From Phycicoccus sp. M110.8 (lineage in GTDB: Bacteria > Actinomycetota > Actinomycetes > Actinomycetales > Dermatophilaceae), in assembly GCF_032464895.1 (NCBI RefSeq), contig NZ_JAWDIC010000005.1:124001-188000 (forward strand): 64,000 nt of DNA, given 5' to 3'. A program made the translations under genes and the position numbers. Within the stretch, counting starts at the first letter, position 1, and every line of letters begins with the position of its first letter. The notes below the pieces were generated by a model that was not told the origin of the DNA, did not search any database, and worked only from the letters and a program-made list of their open reading frames with translations. Positions 43,999 through 55,711 of the stretch are shown one piece after another.

Positions 43999-45045
43999 GT
44001 GACCACACTCGCAGCGACCACCACCACGCAGATGGAGGTCGCCCCCTGGGTCTGGTACCTCACCATCGGGCTCATGGCCGCGGTGCTGCTCTTCGACATC
44101 TTCGTCGTGGCCCGGCGGCCACACGTGCCGACGACCAAGGAGGTCAGCCTCGCGCTGGCGGTCTACGTCGGCGCGGCCCTGGTCTTCGGCCTCGGCGTCT
44201 GGTGGTTCACCCACGACCAGGCCGGCGCGAAGTTCATGACCGAGTACTACGCCGGCTGGCTCACCGAGTACTCGCTGTCGGTCGACAACCTCTTCATCTT
44301 CCTGCTGATCATGGCGCGGTTCGCGGTGCCGGAGAAGCTGCAGCAGACGGCGCTGCTCGTCGGCATCGTCATCGCCATCGTCCTGCGCGGCATCTTCATC
44401 GCCGTCGGTGCGGCGGCCATCAACCAGTTCTCCTGGGTCTTCTACATCTTCGGCGCGTTCCTCATCTACACCGCGGTCAAGCTCGCCCGCGAGAGCGGTG
44501 ACGACGACGAGGAGTACGAGGAGAACGGCTTCATGCGCTGGGTGGAGCGGCGTTTCCCCGCCACCAAGGAGTACGACGGCCCGAAGCTGTTCACGAAGGT
44601 CGACGGCAAGAAGCTCGCCACCCCGATGTTCATCGTCATCGTGGCGCTCGGCACGACCGACCTGCTCTTCGCCCTCGACTCCATCCCGGCGATCTACGGC
44701 CTGACCAAGGAGCCGTACCTCGTCCTCACCGCGAACCTCTTCGCGCTGATGGGCCTGCGCCAGCTCTACTTCCTCATCGGCGGCCTGCTCAAGAAGCTCG
44801 TCTACCTCAGCGTGGGACTGGCCGTCCTGCTCGCCTTCATCGGCGTCAAGCTCGTGCTGCACGCCCTGCACGAGAACGAGCTGCCCTTCATCAACGGTGG
44901 CGAGCACGTGACCGCCGCACCCGACATCCCGATCTCGGTGTCGCTCGGTGCCATCGTCGTCATCCTGGGCGTCACCACCGCCGCGAGCCTGTGGAAGACG
45001 CGGCGCGACGACCGCGAGTCCGAGGTGGAGCGCTCAGCCTCCTGA
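43999..45045 (+). CDS. terC: TerC-family membrane protein (metal exporter type)
   Basis: 348 residues from GTG 43999; TTG 43993, two codons upstream, is equally close to the GGAGG. About eight membrane helices. Conserved Asp residues lie in EYSLSVDNLFIFLLIMARF and VALGTTDLLFALDSIPAIYG, the two metal-site repeats of the TerC family. The cytoplasmic acidic loop GDDDEEYEENG separates the halves. Members export Mn or load metal into secreted enzymes; the riboswitch upstream supports control by manganese. No tellurium-resistance operon is nearby. The last 12 bases overlap the convergent EamA gene. Confidence 0.93.
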   Translation: MTTLAATTTTQMEVAPWVWYLTIGLMAAVLLFDIFVVARRPHVPTTKEVSLALAVYVGAALVFGLGVWWFTHDQAGAKFMTEYYAGWLTEYSLSVDNLFIFLLIMARFAVPEKLQQTALLVGIVIAIVLRGIFIAVGAAAINQFSWVFYIFGAFLIYTAVKLARESGDDDEEYEENGFMRWVERRFPATKEYDGPKLFTKVDGKKLATPMFIVIVALGTTDLLFALDSIPAIYGLTKEPYLVLTANLFALMGLRQLYFLIGGLLKKLVYLSVGLAVLLAFIGVKLVLHALHENELPFINGGEHVTAAPDIPISVSLGAIVVILGVTTAASLWKTRRDDRESEVERSAS

Positions 45046-45906
45046 GGCTGCGGGGTCCCGTGGCTGGCCGGCGCCCATGACCAGGGCGCTGGCCAGCACG
45101 ACCAGCCCCATGCCCGCCAGCTGGGTGGGGTGCAGCCGCTGGTCGAGCACGAGCAGGCCGGCGAGCGCGGCGGCGGCCGGCTCGAGGCTGAGCAGCACCC
45201 CGAACGTCCGGGGGCTCAGGTGCCGCAGGGCCGCGAGCTCGAGCGAGTACGGCAGCACGGACGACAGCACCGCGATCCCGAGCCCCTTGAGCACCGCCTC
45301 GCCGGTCCAGTGCGGCACCGACGCGGCGCCGAAGGGCAGGCCGACGAGCAGGGCGACGCCCATGGCCAGCGCCAGGCCGTCGAGCCCGACGAACTCGCGG
45401 CCGGCGTGCCGGCTCGCGACGATGTATGCCGCCCAGCAGGCGCCGGCGAGCGCCGCCAGCCCCAGCCCGGCCCACTCGAGCTGGGCCCAGGGTGTGTCGA
45501 GCGCCTCGGAGATGAGGACCACGCCCACGGCCGCCGCGCCGACGGCCGCGAGGTCGCGGGCGCGCCGGGACAGGACGGTGGCGAGGGTGAGCGGGCCGAG
45601 GAACTCGATGGTGACCGCCACGCCGATCGGCAGGCGCGCGAGCGAGGCGTAGAAGGCCAGGTTCATCAGCCCCAGGGCGAGGCCGAAGCCGACGACCACG
45701 AGCCACGCGCGCCGCGAGTGCCCCCGCAGACGGGGCCGGGCCAGCAGCCCCAGGATCGCGGCGGCGAACAGCAGCCGCAGCGTCACCGACCCGCCCGCGC
45801 CGATCTCGGGGACCAGCGTGGCCGCGAGGGCACCGCCGAACTGGACCGACGCGATCGCCGTCAGCACCAGCAGCAGCGGAGGTGCAGGGGGCCGGCGGGA
45901 CGTCAC
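45034..45906 (-). CDS. EamA-family drug/metabolite exporter (RhtA-like)
   Basis: 290 residues with ten hydrophobic segments forming two EamA repeats. Repeat 1 includes GGSVTLRLLFAAAILGLLAR and NLAFYASLARLPIGVAVTIE; repeat 2 ends PRTFGVLLSLEPAAAALAGL. RhtA-like members export homoserine and threonine or other amino acids. GTG 45906 lies eight bases after a minus-strand TAGAGT, so the transcript has almost no leader. It overlaps the terC end by 12 bases. Confidence 0.9.
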   Translation of the reverse strand: MTSRRPPAPPLLLVLTAIASVQFGGALAATLVPEIGAGGSVTLRLLFAAAILGLLARPRLRGHSRRAWLVVVGFGLALGLMNLAFYASLARLPIGVAVTIEFLGPLTLATVLSRRARDLAAVGAAAVGVVLISEALDTPWAQLEWAGLGLAALAGACWAAYIVASRHAGREFVGLDGLALAMGVALLVGLPFGAASVPHWTGEAVLKGLGIAVLSSVLPYSLELAALRHLSPRTFGVLLSLEPAAAALAGLLVLDQRLHPTQLAGMGLVVLASALVMGAGQPRDPAASGG

Positions 45907-45914
45907 AGTCCGCG

Positions 45915-45920
45915 ACTCTA
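45915..45920 (-). promoter_or_regulatory. Near-leaderless promoter -10 of EamA gene (TAGAGT)
   Basis: Read on the minus strand, TAGAGT (45920 to 45915) is followed by eight bases and the GTG start. Confidence 0.5.
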
Positions 45921-46018
45921 GTGAGCCGTCCCGGGCGTCCGCGTCGCGGTCTGCGCCGGTGTGTGCGCCGGTGGGTTCGGCGGTGTGAGCGCCCTGCCCC
46001 GCCCTGCGCCCTACCCGC

Positions 46019-46690
46019 TCACCAGCCGCGGGCGCGCCACTCCGGCAAGTGCGGCCGCTCGGCGCCCAGGGTGGTGCTCGCGCCATGGCCCGGCCACACC
46101 ACCGTGTCGTCGTCGTAGACGTCGAAGACACGGGTCGTCACGTCCTCGATGAGCGAGTCGAAGCTCTGGCCGGGGTTCTTGGTGTTGCCCACGCCACCGG
46201 GGAAGAGCGAGTCGCCGGTGAAGAGCTGCGTCGGTCCCTCCGGGTCGCGGTACGCAAGGGCCACGGAGCCGGGGGTGTGGCCCCGCAGGTGCACGACCTC
46301 GAGCGCCACCTCGCCCACCCGCACCACGTCACCGTGCGCCAGCACGCGGTCCGGGGGCACCGGCATACCCGCGGCGTCGTCGGCCCCGCACGCGGTGGAC
46401 GCGCCGGTCGCGGCCACGACCGCGGCCAGGGCCCGGTGGTGGTCCCAGTGCTGGTGCGTCGTCACGACAGTGCGCAGGTCCCCGCCGGCGTGCGCCACGA
46501 GCGCGAGCAGCCGCCCGGCCTCGTCGGCGGCGTCGACGAGGAGCAGCTCGCCGGTGCTCGAGCAGCGCAGCAGGTAGGCGTTGTTGTCCATCTCCGAGAC
46601 GGCCGCACGCCACATCGTGAGACCTCCCCAGACGTGTTCCTCCTCAGGTCGGCCGGATCCGTCGTCGCTGGTCATCGCCATGGAAGGCAT
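46019..46690 (-). CDS. Metallo-beta-lactamase-fold hydrolase, glyoxalase II-like
   Basis: 223 residues. The metal motif is TTHQHWDHHRAL (HxHxDH with W at the variable position), then HLRGHTPGSVALAY, LFTGDSLFPGGVGNTKNPGQ and the closing VVWPGHGASTTL. These give the binuclear Zn/Fe ligands. The family hydrolyses thioesters such as S-lactoyl-thiols; in an actinobacterium the thiol might be mycothiol, but this is inference. The start is uncertain: ATG 46690 has GGGGGAG almost adjacent, while ATG codons four and six residues later have better spacing. It diverges from the kinase operon. Confidence 0.85.
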   Translation of the reverse strand: MPSMAMTSDDGSGRPEEEHVWGGLTMWRAAVSEMDNNAYLLRCSSTGELLLVDAADEAGRLLALVAHAGGDLRTVVTTHQHWDHHRALAAVVAATGASTACGADDAAGMPVPPDRVLAHGDVVRVGEVALEVVHLRGHTPGSVALAYRDPEGPTQLFTGDSLFPGGVGNTKNPGQSFDSLIEDVTTRVFDVYDDDTVVWPGHGASTTLGAERPHLPEWRARGW

Positions 46691-46854
46691 TCTCCCCCGA
46701 AGAAAGGCAACCGCGGGAAATCGGTGGAATCGCCTAGTCCCGAATGACTATTGCTGCTCCTCTTTCCAGCGTCCTACTTTTGAGCGGTCGCAGAGCCACA
46801 GGGGGCCTCACAGGGGGTGCAGGACCCCGGCTCGCGGGTTGTGAGGGAATGCAC

Positions 46855-47487
46855 ATGGTTGCAGTGGTACAGGAGGTCCAGCGCCCAGTCGCTGGAGGGG
46901 AAATCGACACCGTTCGAGCGTTGCTGCACGACTTGCGGCAGCCGCTGGCGGCCATCCTGCTGATGGCCGGCACGGAGGGTGGGGACACGAACCGCAAGTT
47001 CGACGTCATCGCCGGGCAGGCGCGCTGGCTCGCCGAGCTGGTCGAGGCCAGCCTCGGTGGCGGCGCCACCGACGCGGTCGTCCCGACGGACGTCGCCGAG
47101 GTGGCGGCCCGTGGGGTCGAGCGTGCGCGGGCGACCGCGGAGTGCGAGATCGAGCTCGTGGGAGACACGGTGGCGTATGCATCCGCACGCCCGGTCGCGT
47201 TGAGCCGGGCACTCGCCTGCGTGCTCGACAACGCGGTCCGTGCTGCCGGCGAGGACGGCCACGTCCAGGTCGCGGTCCACCAGGACCCCGTCGGCGTGCA
47301 CCTGAGCGTCGTCGACGACGGGCCGGGCCTGGGCAAGATCTCGTCGCGGACGTCGCTCGGCCTGACCACGACGCGGGCGATGGTCGCGTCGTGCGGTGGG
47401 TCGTTCGAGATCCACGGTGGTGCCGGCGGCGGCGTCGAGGCGGACATCCGCCTGACCCCGTCGGGCCTGAGGTCGGTGGCCTCATGA
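46855..47487 (+). CDS. Small cytoplasmic histidine kinase lacking a sensor domain
   Basis: 210 residues from ATG 46855 (GAGGG seven bases upstream). A HisKA-like dimerisation helix carries the H-box RALLHDLRQPLAAILLMAG; the ATP-binding domain follows, with N-box ALACVLDNAVRAAGEDG, G1 VDDGPGLG and G2-like SLGLTTTRAMVASCGG. There is no membrane helix, PAS or GAF domain, so the signal must come from elsewhere or from a partner protein. The stop overlaps the response regulator (ATGA). HisKA paired with a NarL-type regulator is less usual than HisKA_3. Confidence 0.85.
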   Translation: MVAVVQEVQRPVAGGEIDTVRALLHDLRQPLAAILLMAGTEGGDTNRKFDVIAGQARWLAELVEASLGGGATDAVVPTDVAEVAARGVERARATAECEIELVGDTVAYASARPVALSRALACVLDNAVRAAGEDGHVQVAVHQDPVGVHLSVVDDGPGLGKISSRTSLGLTTTRAMVASCGGSFEIHGGAGGGVEADIRLTPSGLRSVAS

Positions 47488-48134
47488 GGATCGTGGTCTG
47501 TGACGACCACCTGCTCCTGCTCGAGGCCCTGGGCCTCGCGCTGGGTGCACGGGGTCACGAGGTCCTGGCGCTCGCCGAGTCGCCGGACGAGGCGGTCGAG
47601 GCGGTCGCGGAGCACCACCCGGACGTCTGCCTGCTCGACGTCAACTTCCCGGGCGGGACGTCGCTGACGGCGATCCACCGGATCCGCGAGCTCTCGCCCT
47701 CGACCAAGGTCGTGATGCTGTCGGCTGAGGCCGACCACGCCATCGTCGGCCGCGCCATCGCCGAGGGCGCGTCCGGGTACGTCGGCAAGGAGAAGCCCAT
47801 CGTCGAGATCGTCGAGATGCTCGACCGGGCCGTGCGCGGCCAGCTCGCGGTGGAGCCGTCGCTGCTGCAGCGCGCGCTGCGCCCGCAGAAGTCGTCGGAC
47901 GACCCGCTGTGGGCGCTGCAGTTCCTCACCGACCGCGAGTGGCAGGTGATGCGCTGCATCATGGACGGCCAGACGACGGAGGAGATGGCTGCCTCGCTCG
48001 GCGTCCAGCGCAGCACGGCGCGCACGCACGTGCAGAACCTGCTGACCAAGCTGGGGGTCCACTCCCGGCTCCAGGCAGCGGCCCTGCTCTCCGCCCACGG
48101 GTCCCAGGAGACGTGGCCGGCGCACCTGCGCTGA
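47484..48134 (+). CDS. NarL/LuxR-family response regulator
   Basis: 216 residues. The receiver domain starts RIVVCDDHLLLLEAL, with phosphoacceptor Asp in CLLDVNFPGGTSLTAI, Ser in VVMLSAEAD and Lys in YVGKEKP. The C-terminal LuxR helix-turn-helix is LTDREWQVMRCIMDGQTTEE with ARTHVQNLLTKLGVHSR. Translation is coupled to the upstream kinase, which is its likely phosphodonor. An 18-base-pair terminator with T-run ends the two-gene operon. Confidence 0.92.
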   Translation: MRIVVCDDHLLLLEALGLALGARGHEVLALAESPDEAVEAVAEHHPDVCLLDVNFPGGTSLTAIHRIRELSPSTKVVMLSAEADHAIVGRAIAEGASGYVGKEKPIVEIVEMLDRAVRGQLAVEPSLLQRALRPQKSSDDPLWALQFLTDREWQVMRCIMDGQTTEEMAASLGVQRSTARTHVQNLLTKLGVHSRLQAAALLSAHGSQETWPAHLR

Positions 48135-48150
48135 CGTGTGGGGGTTCCCG

Positions 48151-48193
48151 GGGTGACGGTCCGTCTGCGGTGCAGACGGACCGTCACCCTTTT
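48151..48193 (+). terminator. Rho-independent terminator after kinase-regulator pair
   Basis: Perfect 18-base arms 48151-48168 and 48172-48189 (starting GGGTGACGGTCCGTCTGC), three-base loop, then TTTT at 48190-48193. The clearest classical terminator in the window. Confidence 0.93.
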
Positions 48194-48257
48194 GACGTAG
48201 CGGACCCTCCGGCACGGGTCGGTTACCGCGCGGGGCCGGGGACGGCAGCCTGTGCGC

Positions 48258-48929
48258 ATGTCGTCGCCGATCCGCGTCGTCCTGGTGGACGACCACGAGG
48301 TGTTCGTCGACGCCCTGGCCCTCTGTCTGGGTGACCACCCGGACCTGGTGGTCACGGGCGCCGCGACGAGCCTCGACCATGCCATGCGCCTCGTCGACGA
48401 CGTCGACTTCGACGTCCTGGTCCTCGACCTGGGGCTGGCGGGGGAGGACGGGCTCGAGGTGGCCCGGCACGTCCTGCGCACCCGTCCCCGCGCGGGCATC
48501 CTCGTGGCGACCGGCGCCGAGTCCGACTCTCGGGTGGTCGAGGCGGTGCAGCTGGGCGTTCGCGGCTGGCTGCCGAAGACCGTGACGGCCAACGCGCTCG
48601 CGGACGCGATCCGGGGCGTGGCGCGCGGGGAGACCTGCATCCCGGCCGACCTGCTCGCCCAGGTCCTCGTGGGCATGTCCCGGGGCGCCCAGCCGCAGCT
48701 CGAGAACGTGCAGGGGATCACCGACCTGACCTCACGCGAGCTCGAGGTCCTGTCCTGCCTCGTCGAGGGCCTGACCCGCACCGAGATCGGGGACCTGCTG
48801 CACGTGTCGCCCAACACGGTGCGCACCCACGTGCAGAGCATCCTGCACAAGCTCAAGGTGCACTCGGCGCTGGCCGCGGTGGCCATCGCCCGGCGCGCCG
48901 GCATCACCGGGACCCGGCTCACCGCCTGA
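48258..48929 (+). CDS. NarL/LuxR-family response regulator
   Basis: 223 residues from ATG 48258; GTG 48252 would add two codons. The ATG follows CAGCCT (a weak -10) by six bases, suggesting a separate leaderless transcript. Receiver: VVLVDDHEVFVDAL, Asp in VLVLDLGLAGEDGLEV, Thr in LVATGAESD and Lys in WLPKTVTA. LuxR domain: LTSRELEVLSCLVEGLTRTE with NTVRTHVQSILHKLKVHS. It is paralogous to the regulator before it but separated from it by a strong terminator. It may share the upstream kinase, since no other kinase is present. Confidence 0.92.
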   Translation: MSSPIRVVLVDDHEVFVDALALCLGDHPDLVVTGAATSLDHAMRLVDDVDFDVLVLDLGLAGEDGLEVARHVLRTRPRAGILVATGAESDSRVVEAVQLGVRGWLPKTVTANALADAIRGVARGETCIPADLLAQVLVGMSRGAQPQLENVQGITDLTSRELEVLSCLVEGLTRTEIGDLLHVSPNTVRTHVQSILHKLKVHSALAAVAIARRAGITGTRLTA

Positions 48930-48934
48930 GGCGG

Positions 48935-49633
48935 CTACGAGCCGCGGGGGAGCTCCGGCAGGTGCTCGGAGCGCACGCCACTGGCGTCGCGCCGGGCGAG
49001 CCAGAGCAGCAGTCCCGCCAGCGGCCCGGTCACCTCGGCGACGTCGGCCGCGTCGTCGGGGCCGAGGCGCCAGGTGTCGCCCTCGTCGGAGCGCAGCGAC
49101 AGGGCGAGCTCGGGTGCGGCCGCCCGCAGCCGGGTGACGGCGTCGCCCACGAACCGCTTCGCCAGGCCGGGCTCGACGTCCGCGAAGGTGAAGCCGGCCG
49201 CGAGGTCGACGTGGTGGAAGACGACCTCGCGCAGCCGCAGCAGCGGGAGCACGTCGGGCGACACGGCGAGGCCGCCGCGCATCTCCACGTGCTCGACGGC
49301 GCGGGGTGCTGTGGCGAGCCGCTCGAGCACCGGCGCCAACGCCTGCGCCGTGCTGCGGACGTCCTCGACCAGCTCGGACAGGGGCCGTCCTGCGCCCGCC
49401 TCGATGTCCGCGTCACGTGCCCGCGTCCCCCCGGGGTACATCTCGCGCCGCTCCCCGTCCATGGCCCACTGCGCCAGCCGGTCGATCGCCTCGGCGTTGC
49501 GGGCGACGTGGGTCAGGACGTGCCCGCGGGTCCACCCGTCGCAGAGCGAGTCGGCGGCCGGGTCGTCGAGGGCGCCGGCGGTGGCGAGGAGGCGGTCGGT
49601 GTGGGCGGCCAGGGCGGCGAGCTGGGACTCCAT
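48935..49633 (-). CDS. Maleylpyruvate isomerase-family (mycothiol-dependent type) protein
   Basis: 232 residues with the DinB-like four-helix metal-binding domain. CDGWTRGHVLTHVARNAEAI supplies the first metal His region, and LRLREVVFHHVDLAAGFTFA the other His pair. A small C-terminal domain includes WRLGPDDAADVAEVTGPLAG, typical of the MDMPI C-terminal region. Family members use mycothiol as thiol cofactor for isomerase or transferase reactions; the substrate is not evident. It is transcribed nine bases downstream of the GH15 gene and so is probably in the same operon. Confidence 0.87.
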   Translation of the reverse strand: MESQLAALAAHTDRLLATAGALDDPAADSLCDGWTRGHVLTHVARNAEAIDRLAQWAMDGERREMYPGGTRARDADIEAGAGRPLSELVEDVRSTAQALAPVLERLATAPRAVEHVEMRGGLAVSPDVLPLLRLREVVFHHVDLAAGFTFADVEPGLAKRFVGDAVTRLRAAAPELALSLRSDEGDTWRLGPDDAADVAEVTGPLAGLLLWLARRDASGVRSEHLPELPRGS

Positions 49634-49642
49634 GCCCGAAGG

Positions 49643-51622
49643 CTAGGAGCCCGAGGGCCCCGCCGCACGGTTCGCCCCGCCCGTGGGGCCGTCTGCCTGC
49701 GCAGGCTCGGGGGTGACCGGGTCCGACGGCGTCGTCCCCTCTGACGAGGTGGTCCCTCCGGACAGCGGGGCACCCCCCGACGCCGAGCTCCCCCCGGACG
49801 GCGCTTCGGAGCCCGGCTTCGCTGCCGCTGCCTTCGTGGCCTGGGCCAGCGCGTGGGCGGCGCCGATGAAGGCGAGGTGGGAGAACGCCTGCGGGAAGTT
49901 GCCTACCATGCGTCCGTTCGCGGGGTCGTACTCCTCCGAGACCAGGCCGACGTCGTTGAAGAGGGTGACGAGACGGTCCATGAGGGCGGTGGCCTTGTCG
50001 ACCTGGCCGCTCACGGCATACGCGCTCACCAGCCACCACGAGCAGGCGAGGAACGGGTGCTCGTCACCGGCGAGGCCGTCGACCCCGCTCTGGGTGCGGT
50101 AGCGCAGCAGGAAGCCGTCACGCATGAGGTCCTGCTCCACGGCCGCGATCGTGCCGAGCACCCGTGGGTCGTCCGCCGGGAGGAACCCGACGAGGGGGAT
50201 GAGCAGGAGCGAGGCGTCGACCTCCCGGGTGTCGTAGTGCTGGGTGAACGTGCCGCGGTCGGGGTCGAACCCCTTGTCGAGGATCTCCTCGCGCACCCGG
50301 TCCCGCAGGTCGCGCCAGCGCTCGACCGGCCCCTCGAGGCCCCACTCCTCGACCCCGCGCACGGCACGGTCGAGCGCCGCCCACACCATGACCCGCGAGT
50401 GGGTGAAGTGCCGCCGCGGACCCCGGATCTCCCACAGACCGTTGTCGGGGGCGTCCCAGTGGCGGGCCAGCTCGTCGACGAGGACCCGCTGCATCGCCCA
50501 CGCCTGGGGCAGCACCTCCAGACCCCGCCGCCGGGCCTCGTCCAGGGCGATCATCACCTCGCCGAGCACGTCGGACTGGCGCTGCTCGACCGCGCCGTTG
50601 CCCACGCGGACCGGCACCGAGTCGGCATACCCGGGCAGGTGCTCCAGCGTCCGCTCCGGCAGCCGCCGGGCACCGTCGACGGCATACATGATCTGCAGGT
50701 CCTCGGGGTCGCCGGCGACGGCGCGCACGAGCCAGTTGCGCCACAGCCGCGCCTCGTCGACGTACCCGGACGCCAACAGCGCCTCGAGCGTCAGCGAGGC
50801 GTCGCGCAGCCAGCAGTAGCGGTAGTCCCAGTTCCGCTCGCCCCCGAAGTCCTCGGGGAGGCTGGTCGTGGGCGCGGCCACGATGCCGCCGAACCGGGAG
50901 TGGGTGAGCGCCCGCAGGGTGAGCAGCGACCGCACGACCAGGTCGCGGTGCGGCCCCTCGTAGTCGCACCGCGACGCCCAGTGCGTGGAGACGCGGACGG
51001 TCTCCTCGATCCGGCTGTCGATGTCCAGCGGCGGCGGCACCGGCTCGTACGACGGGAACCAGGTCGTGGAGAACGTGTGGGTCTCGCCGGCGTGGACCTC
51101 GAACTCGTCCACGTGCCTGCCGTCCCGGGCGCGGGGGAGCCGGGTGCCGCGCAGCACGAGCATGTCGGGGCCGGCGACCGCGCGGATGACGTCGCTGTCG
51201 AGGCGGTGCCCCGTGCCGTGCGACACCCAGGGCCGCACCTGGCCGTACTCGAACCGGACGACCCACTCGTGCTGCATCGTCACGACACCGTGCAGCCCCT
51301 CGACGCTGCGCACGATGTCGGCGCGCCCGTCGCCGAGCGGCATGAGGTCGGTCACCTTCACCGCGCCGGTGGCGGTCTCGTGGACGGTCTCCAGCACGAA
51401 GGAGTGGTCGACGTAGCTGCGGATGCTGCGCGCCTCGTCCCGCGGCCCCAGCAGCCAGCGTCCGTGCTCCGGCGTGCCCAGCAGCGCCGCGAAGCAGGCG
51501 GGGGAGTCGAAGCGCGGCAGGCACAGCCAGTCGATCGAGCCCTGCCGGCTCACGAGGGCCGCGGTCTCCGTGTCGCCGAGGAGCGCGTACTCCTCGATGG
51601 GCGTGTTCTCGTGGCCGGGCAT
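49643..51622 (-). CDS. Glycoside hydrolase family 15 protein (trehalase/glucoamylase-like)
   Basis: 659 residues from ATG 51622; the longer ORF runs through the promoter. The N-terminal beta-sandwich (about 5-235) includes [20 protein letters not shown] and [18 protein letters not shown]. The (alpha/alpha)6 catalytic barrel follows with [20 protein letters not shown] and the conserved [19 protein letters not shown], whose Glu-Ile/Arg region is typical of the actinobacterial group that includes trehalases. After about residue 610 there is a Ser/Gly/Pro/Thr-rich low-complexity tail of some 50 residues. No signal peptide, so it acts in the cytoplasm. Confidence 0.92.
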   Translation of the reverse strand: MPGHENTPIEEYALLGDTETAALVSRQGSIDWLCLPRFDSPACFAALLGTPEHGRWLLGPRDEARSIRSYVDHSFVLETVHETATGAVKVTDLMPLGDGRADIVRSVEGLHGVVTMQHEWVVRFEYGQVRPWVSHGTGHRLDSDVIRAVAGPDMLVLRGTRLPRARDGRHVDEFEVHAGETHTFSTTWFPSYEPVPPPLDIDSRIEETVRVSTHWASRCDYEGPHRDLVVRSLLTLRALTHSRFGGIVAAPTTSLPEDFGGERNWDYRYCWLRDASLTLEALLASGYVDEARLWRNWLVRAVAGDPEDLQIMYAVDGARRLPERTLEHLPGYADSVPVRVGNGAVEQRQSDVLGEVMIALDEARRRGLEVLPQAWAMQRVLVDELARHWDAPDNGLWEIRGPRRHFTHSRVMVWAALDRAVRGVEEWGLEGPVERWRDLRDRVREEILDKGFDPDRGTFTQHYDTREVDASLLLIPLVGFLPADDPRVLGTIAAVEQDLMRDGFLLRYRTQSGVDGLAGDEHPFLACSWWLVSAYAVSGQVDKATALMDRLVTLFNDVGLVSEEYDPANGRMVGNFPQAFSHLAFIGAAHALAQATKAAAAKPGSEAPSGGSSASGGAPLSGGTTSSEGTTPSDPVTPEPAQADGPTGGANRAAGPSGS

Positions 51623-51628
51623 GCGGCG

Positions 51629-51634
51629 ACTGTA
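51629..51634 (-). promoter_or_regulatory. Leaderless promoter -10 of GH15 gene (TACAGT)
   Basis: Read on the minus strand, TACAGT (51634 to 51629) is followed by six bases and the ATG at 51622. It sits within GGCATACAGT, the same arrangement as at uvrB. Confidence 0.6.
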
Positions 51635-51769
51635 TGCCGGGTGCCGGCGGCCCCGCACGCGGGCGCGCGGGGGTGCGTGGCGAGGCCCCGCGAGGCCTCC
51701 GAGGCGGGCCGGGGAGGGCTCCGGCGCAGGTCGGACAGGGCTCCGACGGGCGATGTCGGTGGCCCCACC

Positions 51770-51775
51770 TACGAT
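51770..51775 (+). promoter_or_regulatory. Leaderless promoter -10 of uvrA (TACGAT)
   Basis: TACGAT followed by seven bases and GTG 51783; no Shine-Dalgarno. Confidence 0.62.
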
Positions 51776-51782
51776 GGACACC

Positions 51783-54845
<3,063 letters not shown>

Positions 54846-54847
54846 TT

Positions 54848-54924
54848 CTCCACTTGTTGCCACGTCGTGGTCACCGCAGTCGCCCCGGGCGTGCTGGGTG
54901 ACCATCTGCTGGCAACAAGTGGAG
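54848..54924. repeat. 77-base nested palindrome after uvrA
   Basis: Outer arms CTCCACTTGTTGCCA (54848-54862) and its complement (54910-54924), inner arms TGGTCACC (54868-54875) and GGTGACCA (54897-54904), and a GCCC/GGGC apex. It starts two bases after the uvrA stop. A separate strong terminator follows 13 bases later, so simple termination does not explain it. Confidence 0.88.
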
Positions 54925-54937
54925 GGTTTGGTGCACG

Positions 54938-54971
54938 GAACGGCCCCGGAGGTTCTCCTCCGGGGCCGTTC
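54938..54971. terminator. Bidirectional terminator between uvrA and livF
   Basis: Perfect 15-base arms 54938-54952 and 54957-54971 (GAACGGCCCCGGAGG and complement) with a four-base loop; serves convergent uvrA and livF transcripts. Confidence 0.82.
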
Positions 54972-54991
54972 GCGTGGTGGTTCGAGCTGGG

Positions 54992-55711
54992 CTAGACGTC
55001 GCCGCCGAGGTACGCCGCCTTGACGGCCGGGTCGTTGGCGAGCTCCTCGCCGGTGCCCTCCCGGACGATCTCCCCGGTCTCGAGGATGTAGGCGCGGTGT
55101 GCCCGCTTGAGCGCCTGCGCGGCGTTCTGCTCCACGAGGAGCACGGTGGTGCCCTGCTTGTTGATCTCCGTGATGATCTCGAAGATCTGCTGGATGAGCT
55201 TGGGCGCGAGGCCCATGGACGGCTCGTCGAGCAGCAGCAGCTTGGGCGAGGCCATCAGCGCACGGCCGATGGCGAGCATCTGCTGCTCGCCACCGGACAT
55301 GGTGCCGGCGACCTGCGTCCGGCGCTCCGCCAGGCGGGGGAAGAGCCCGAAGACGCGGTCGAGGTCCTCGCGGACCTTGCCCGACTTCCGGTCCTTGCGG
55401 GCGTAGGCACCCATGTCGAGGTTCTCGGTGACCGTCATGCCGACGAAGCAGCCGCGGCCCTCGGGGGACTGCGCGATGCCCAGGACCGGGCGGTCGTGGG
55501 CCGGCATGGTGGTGATGTCCTGGCCCTCGAAGCGGATGGAGCCGGCCCGGACCGGGCGCAGGCCCGACACCGTCTTCATCGTCGTCGTCTTGCCCGCGCC
55601 GTTGGCGCCGATCAGGGTGACGACCTCACCCTCCTCGACCCGGAACGAGATGTTGCGGATCGCCTCGATCCGGCCGTAGTTGACGCAGAGGTCGTCGACC
55701 TCAAGAAGCAT
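54992..55711 (-). CDS. livF: Branched-chain amino-acid ABC transporter ATPase LivF
   Basis: 239 residues from ATG 55711; ATG 55717 adds two codons and lies closer to the GGGAG. Walker [14 protein letters not shown]-loop [10 protein letters not shown], signature [16 protein letters not shown], Walker [14 protein letters not shown] and switch His-equivalent LLVEQN. With LivG it powers the LivHM permease. Its 5' end overlaps livG by 11 or 17 bases. Last gene of the livKHMGF operon. Confidence 0.95.
   Translation of the reverse strand: MLLEVDDLCVNYGRIEAIRNISFRVEEGEVVTLIGANGAGKTTTMKTVSGLRPVRAGSIRFEGQDITTMPAHDRPVLGIAQSPEGRGCFVGMTVTENLDMGAYARKDRKSGKVREDLDRVFGLFPRLAERRTQVAGTMSGGEQQMLAIGRALMASPKLLLLDEPSMGLAPKLIQQIFEIITEINKQGTTVLLVEQNAAQALKRAHRAYILETGEIVREGTGEELANDPAVKAAYLGGDV

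Noticed and set aside
39631-44907. A 1758-codon minus-strand open frame across MFS genes, uvrB and terC
   Set aside because: Composition is a shadow of GC-rich third positions (runs of Val/Asp/Gly/His), with no domain and real genes of known families in the correct frames. The same applies to the long antisense frames at 3586-6186, 9756-12887 and 50118-54632.
48252-48257. GTG 48252 as start of the second response regulator
   Set aside because: It would add only two residues before a typical start, and ATG 48258 lies at the usual six-base distance from the CAGCCT element; not certain.
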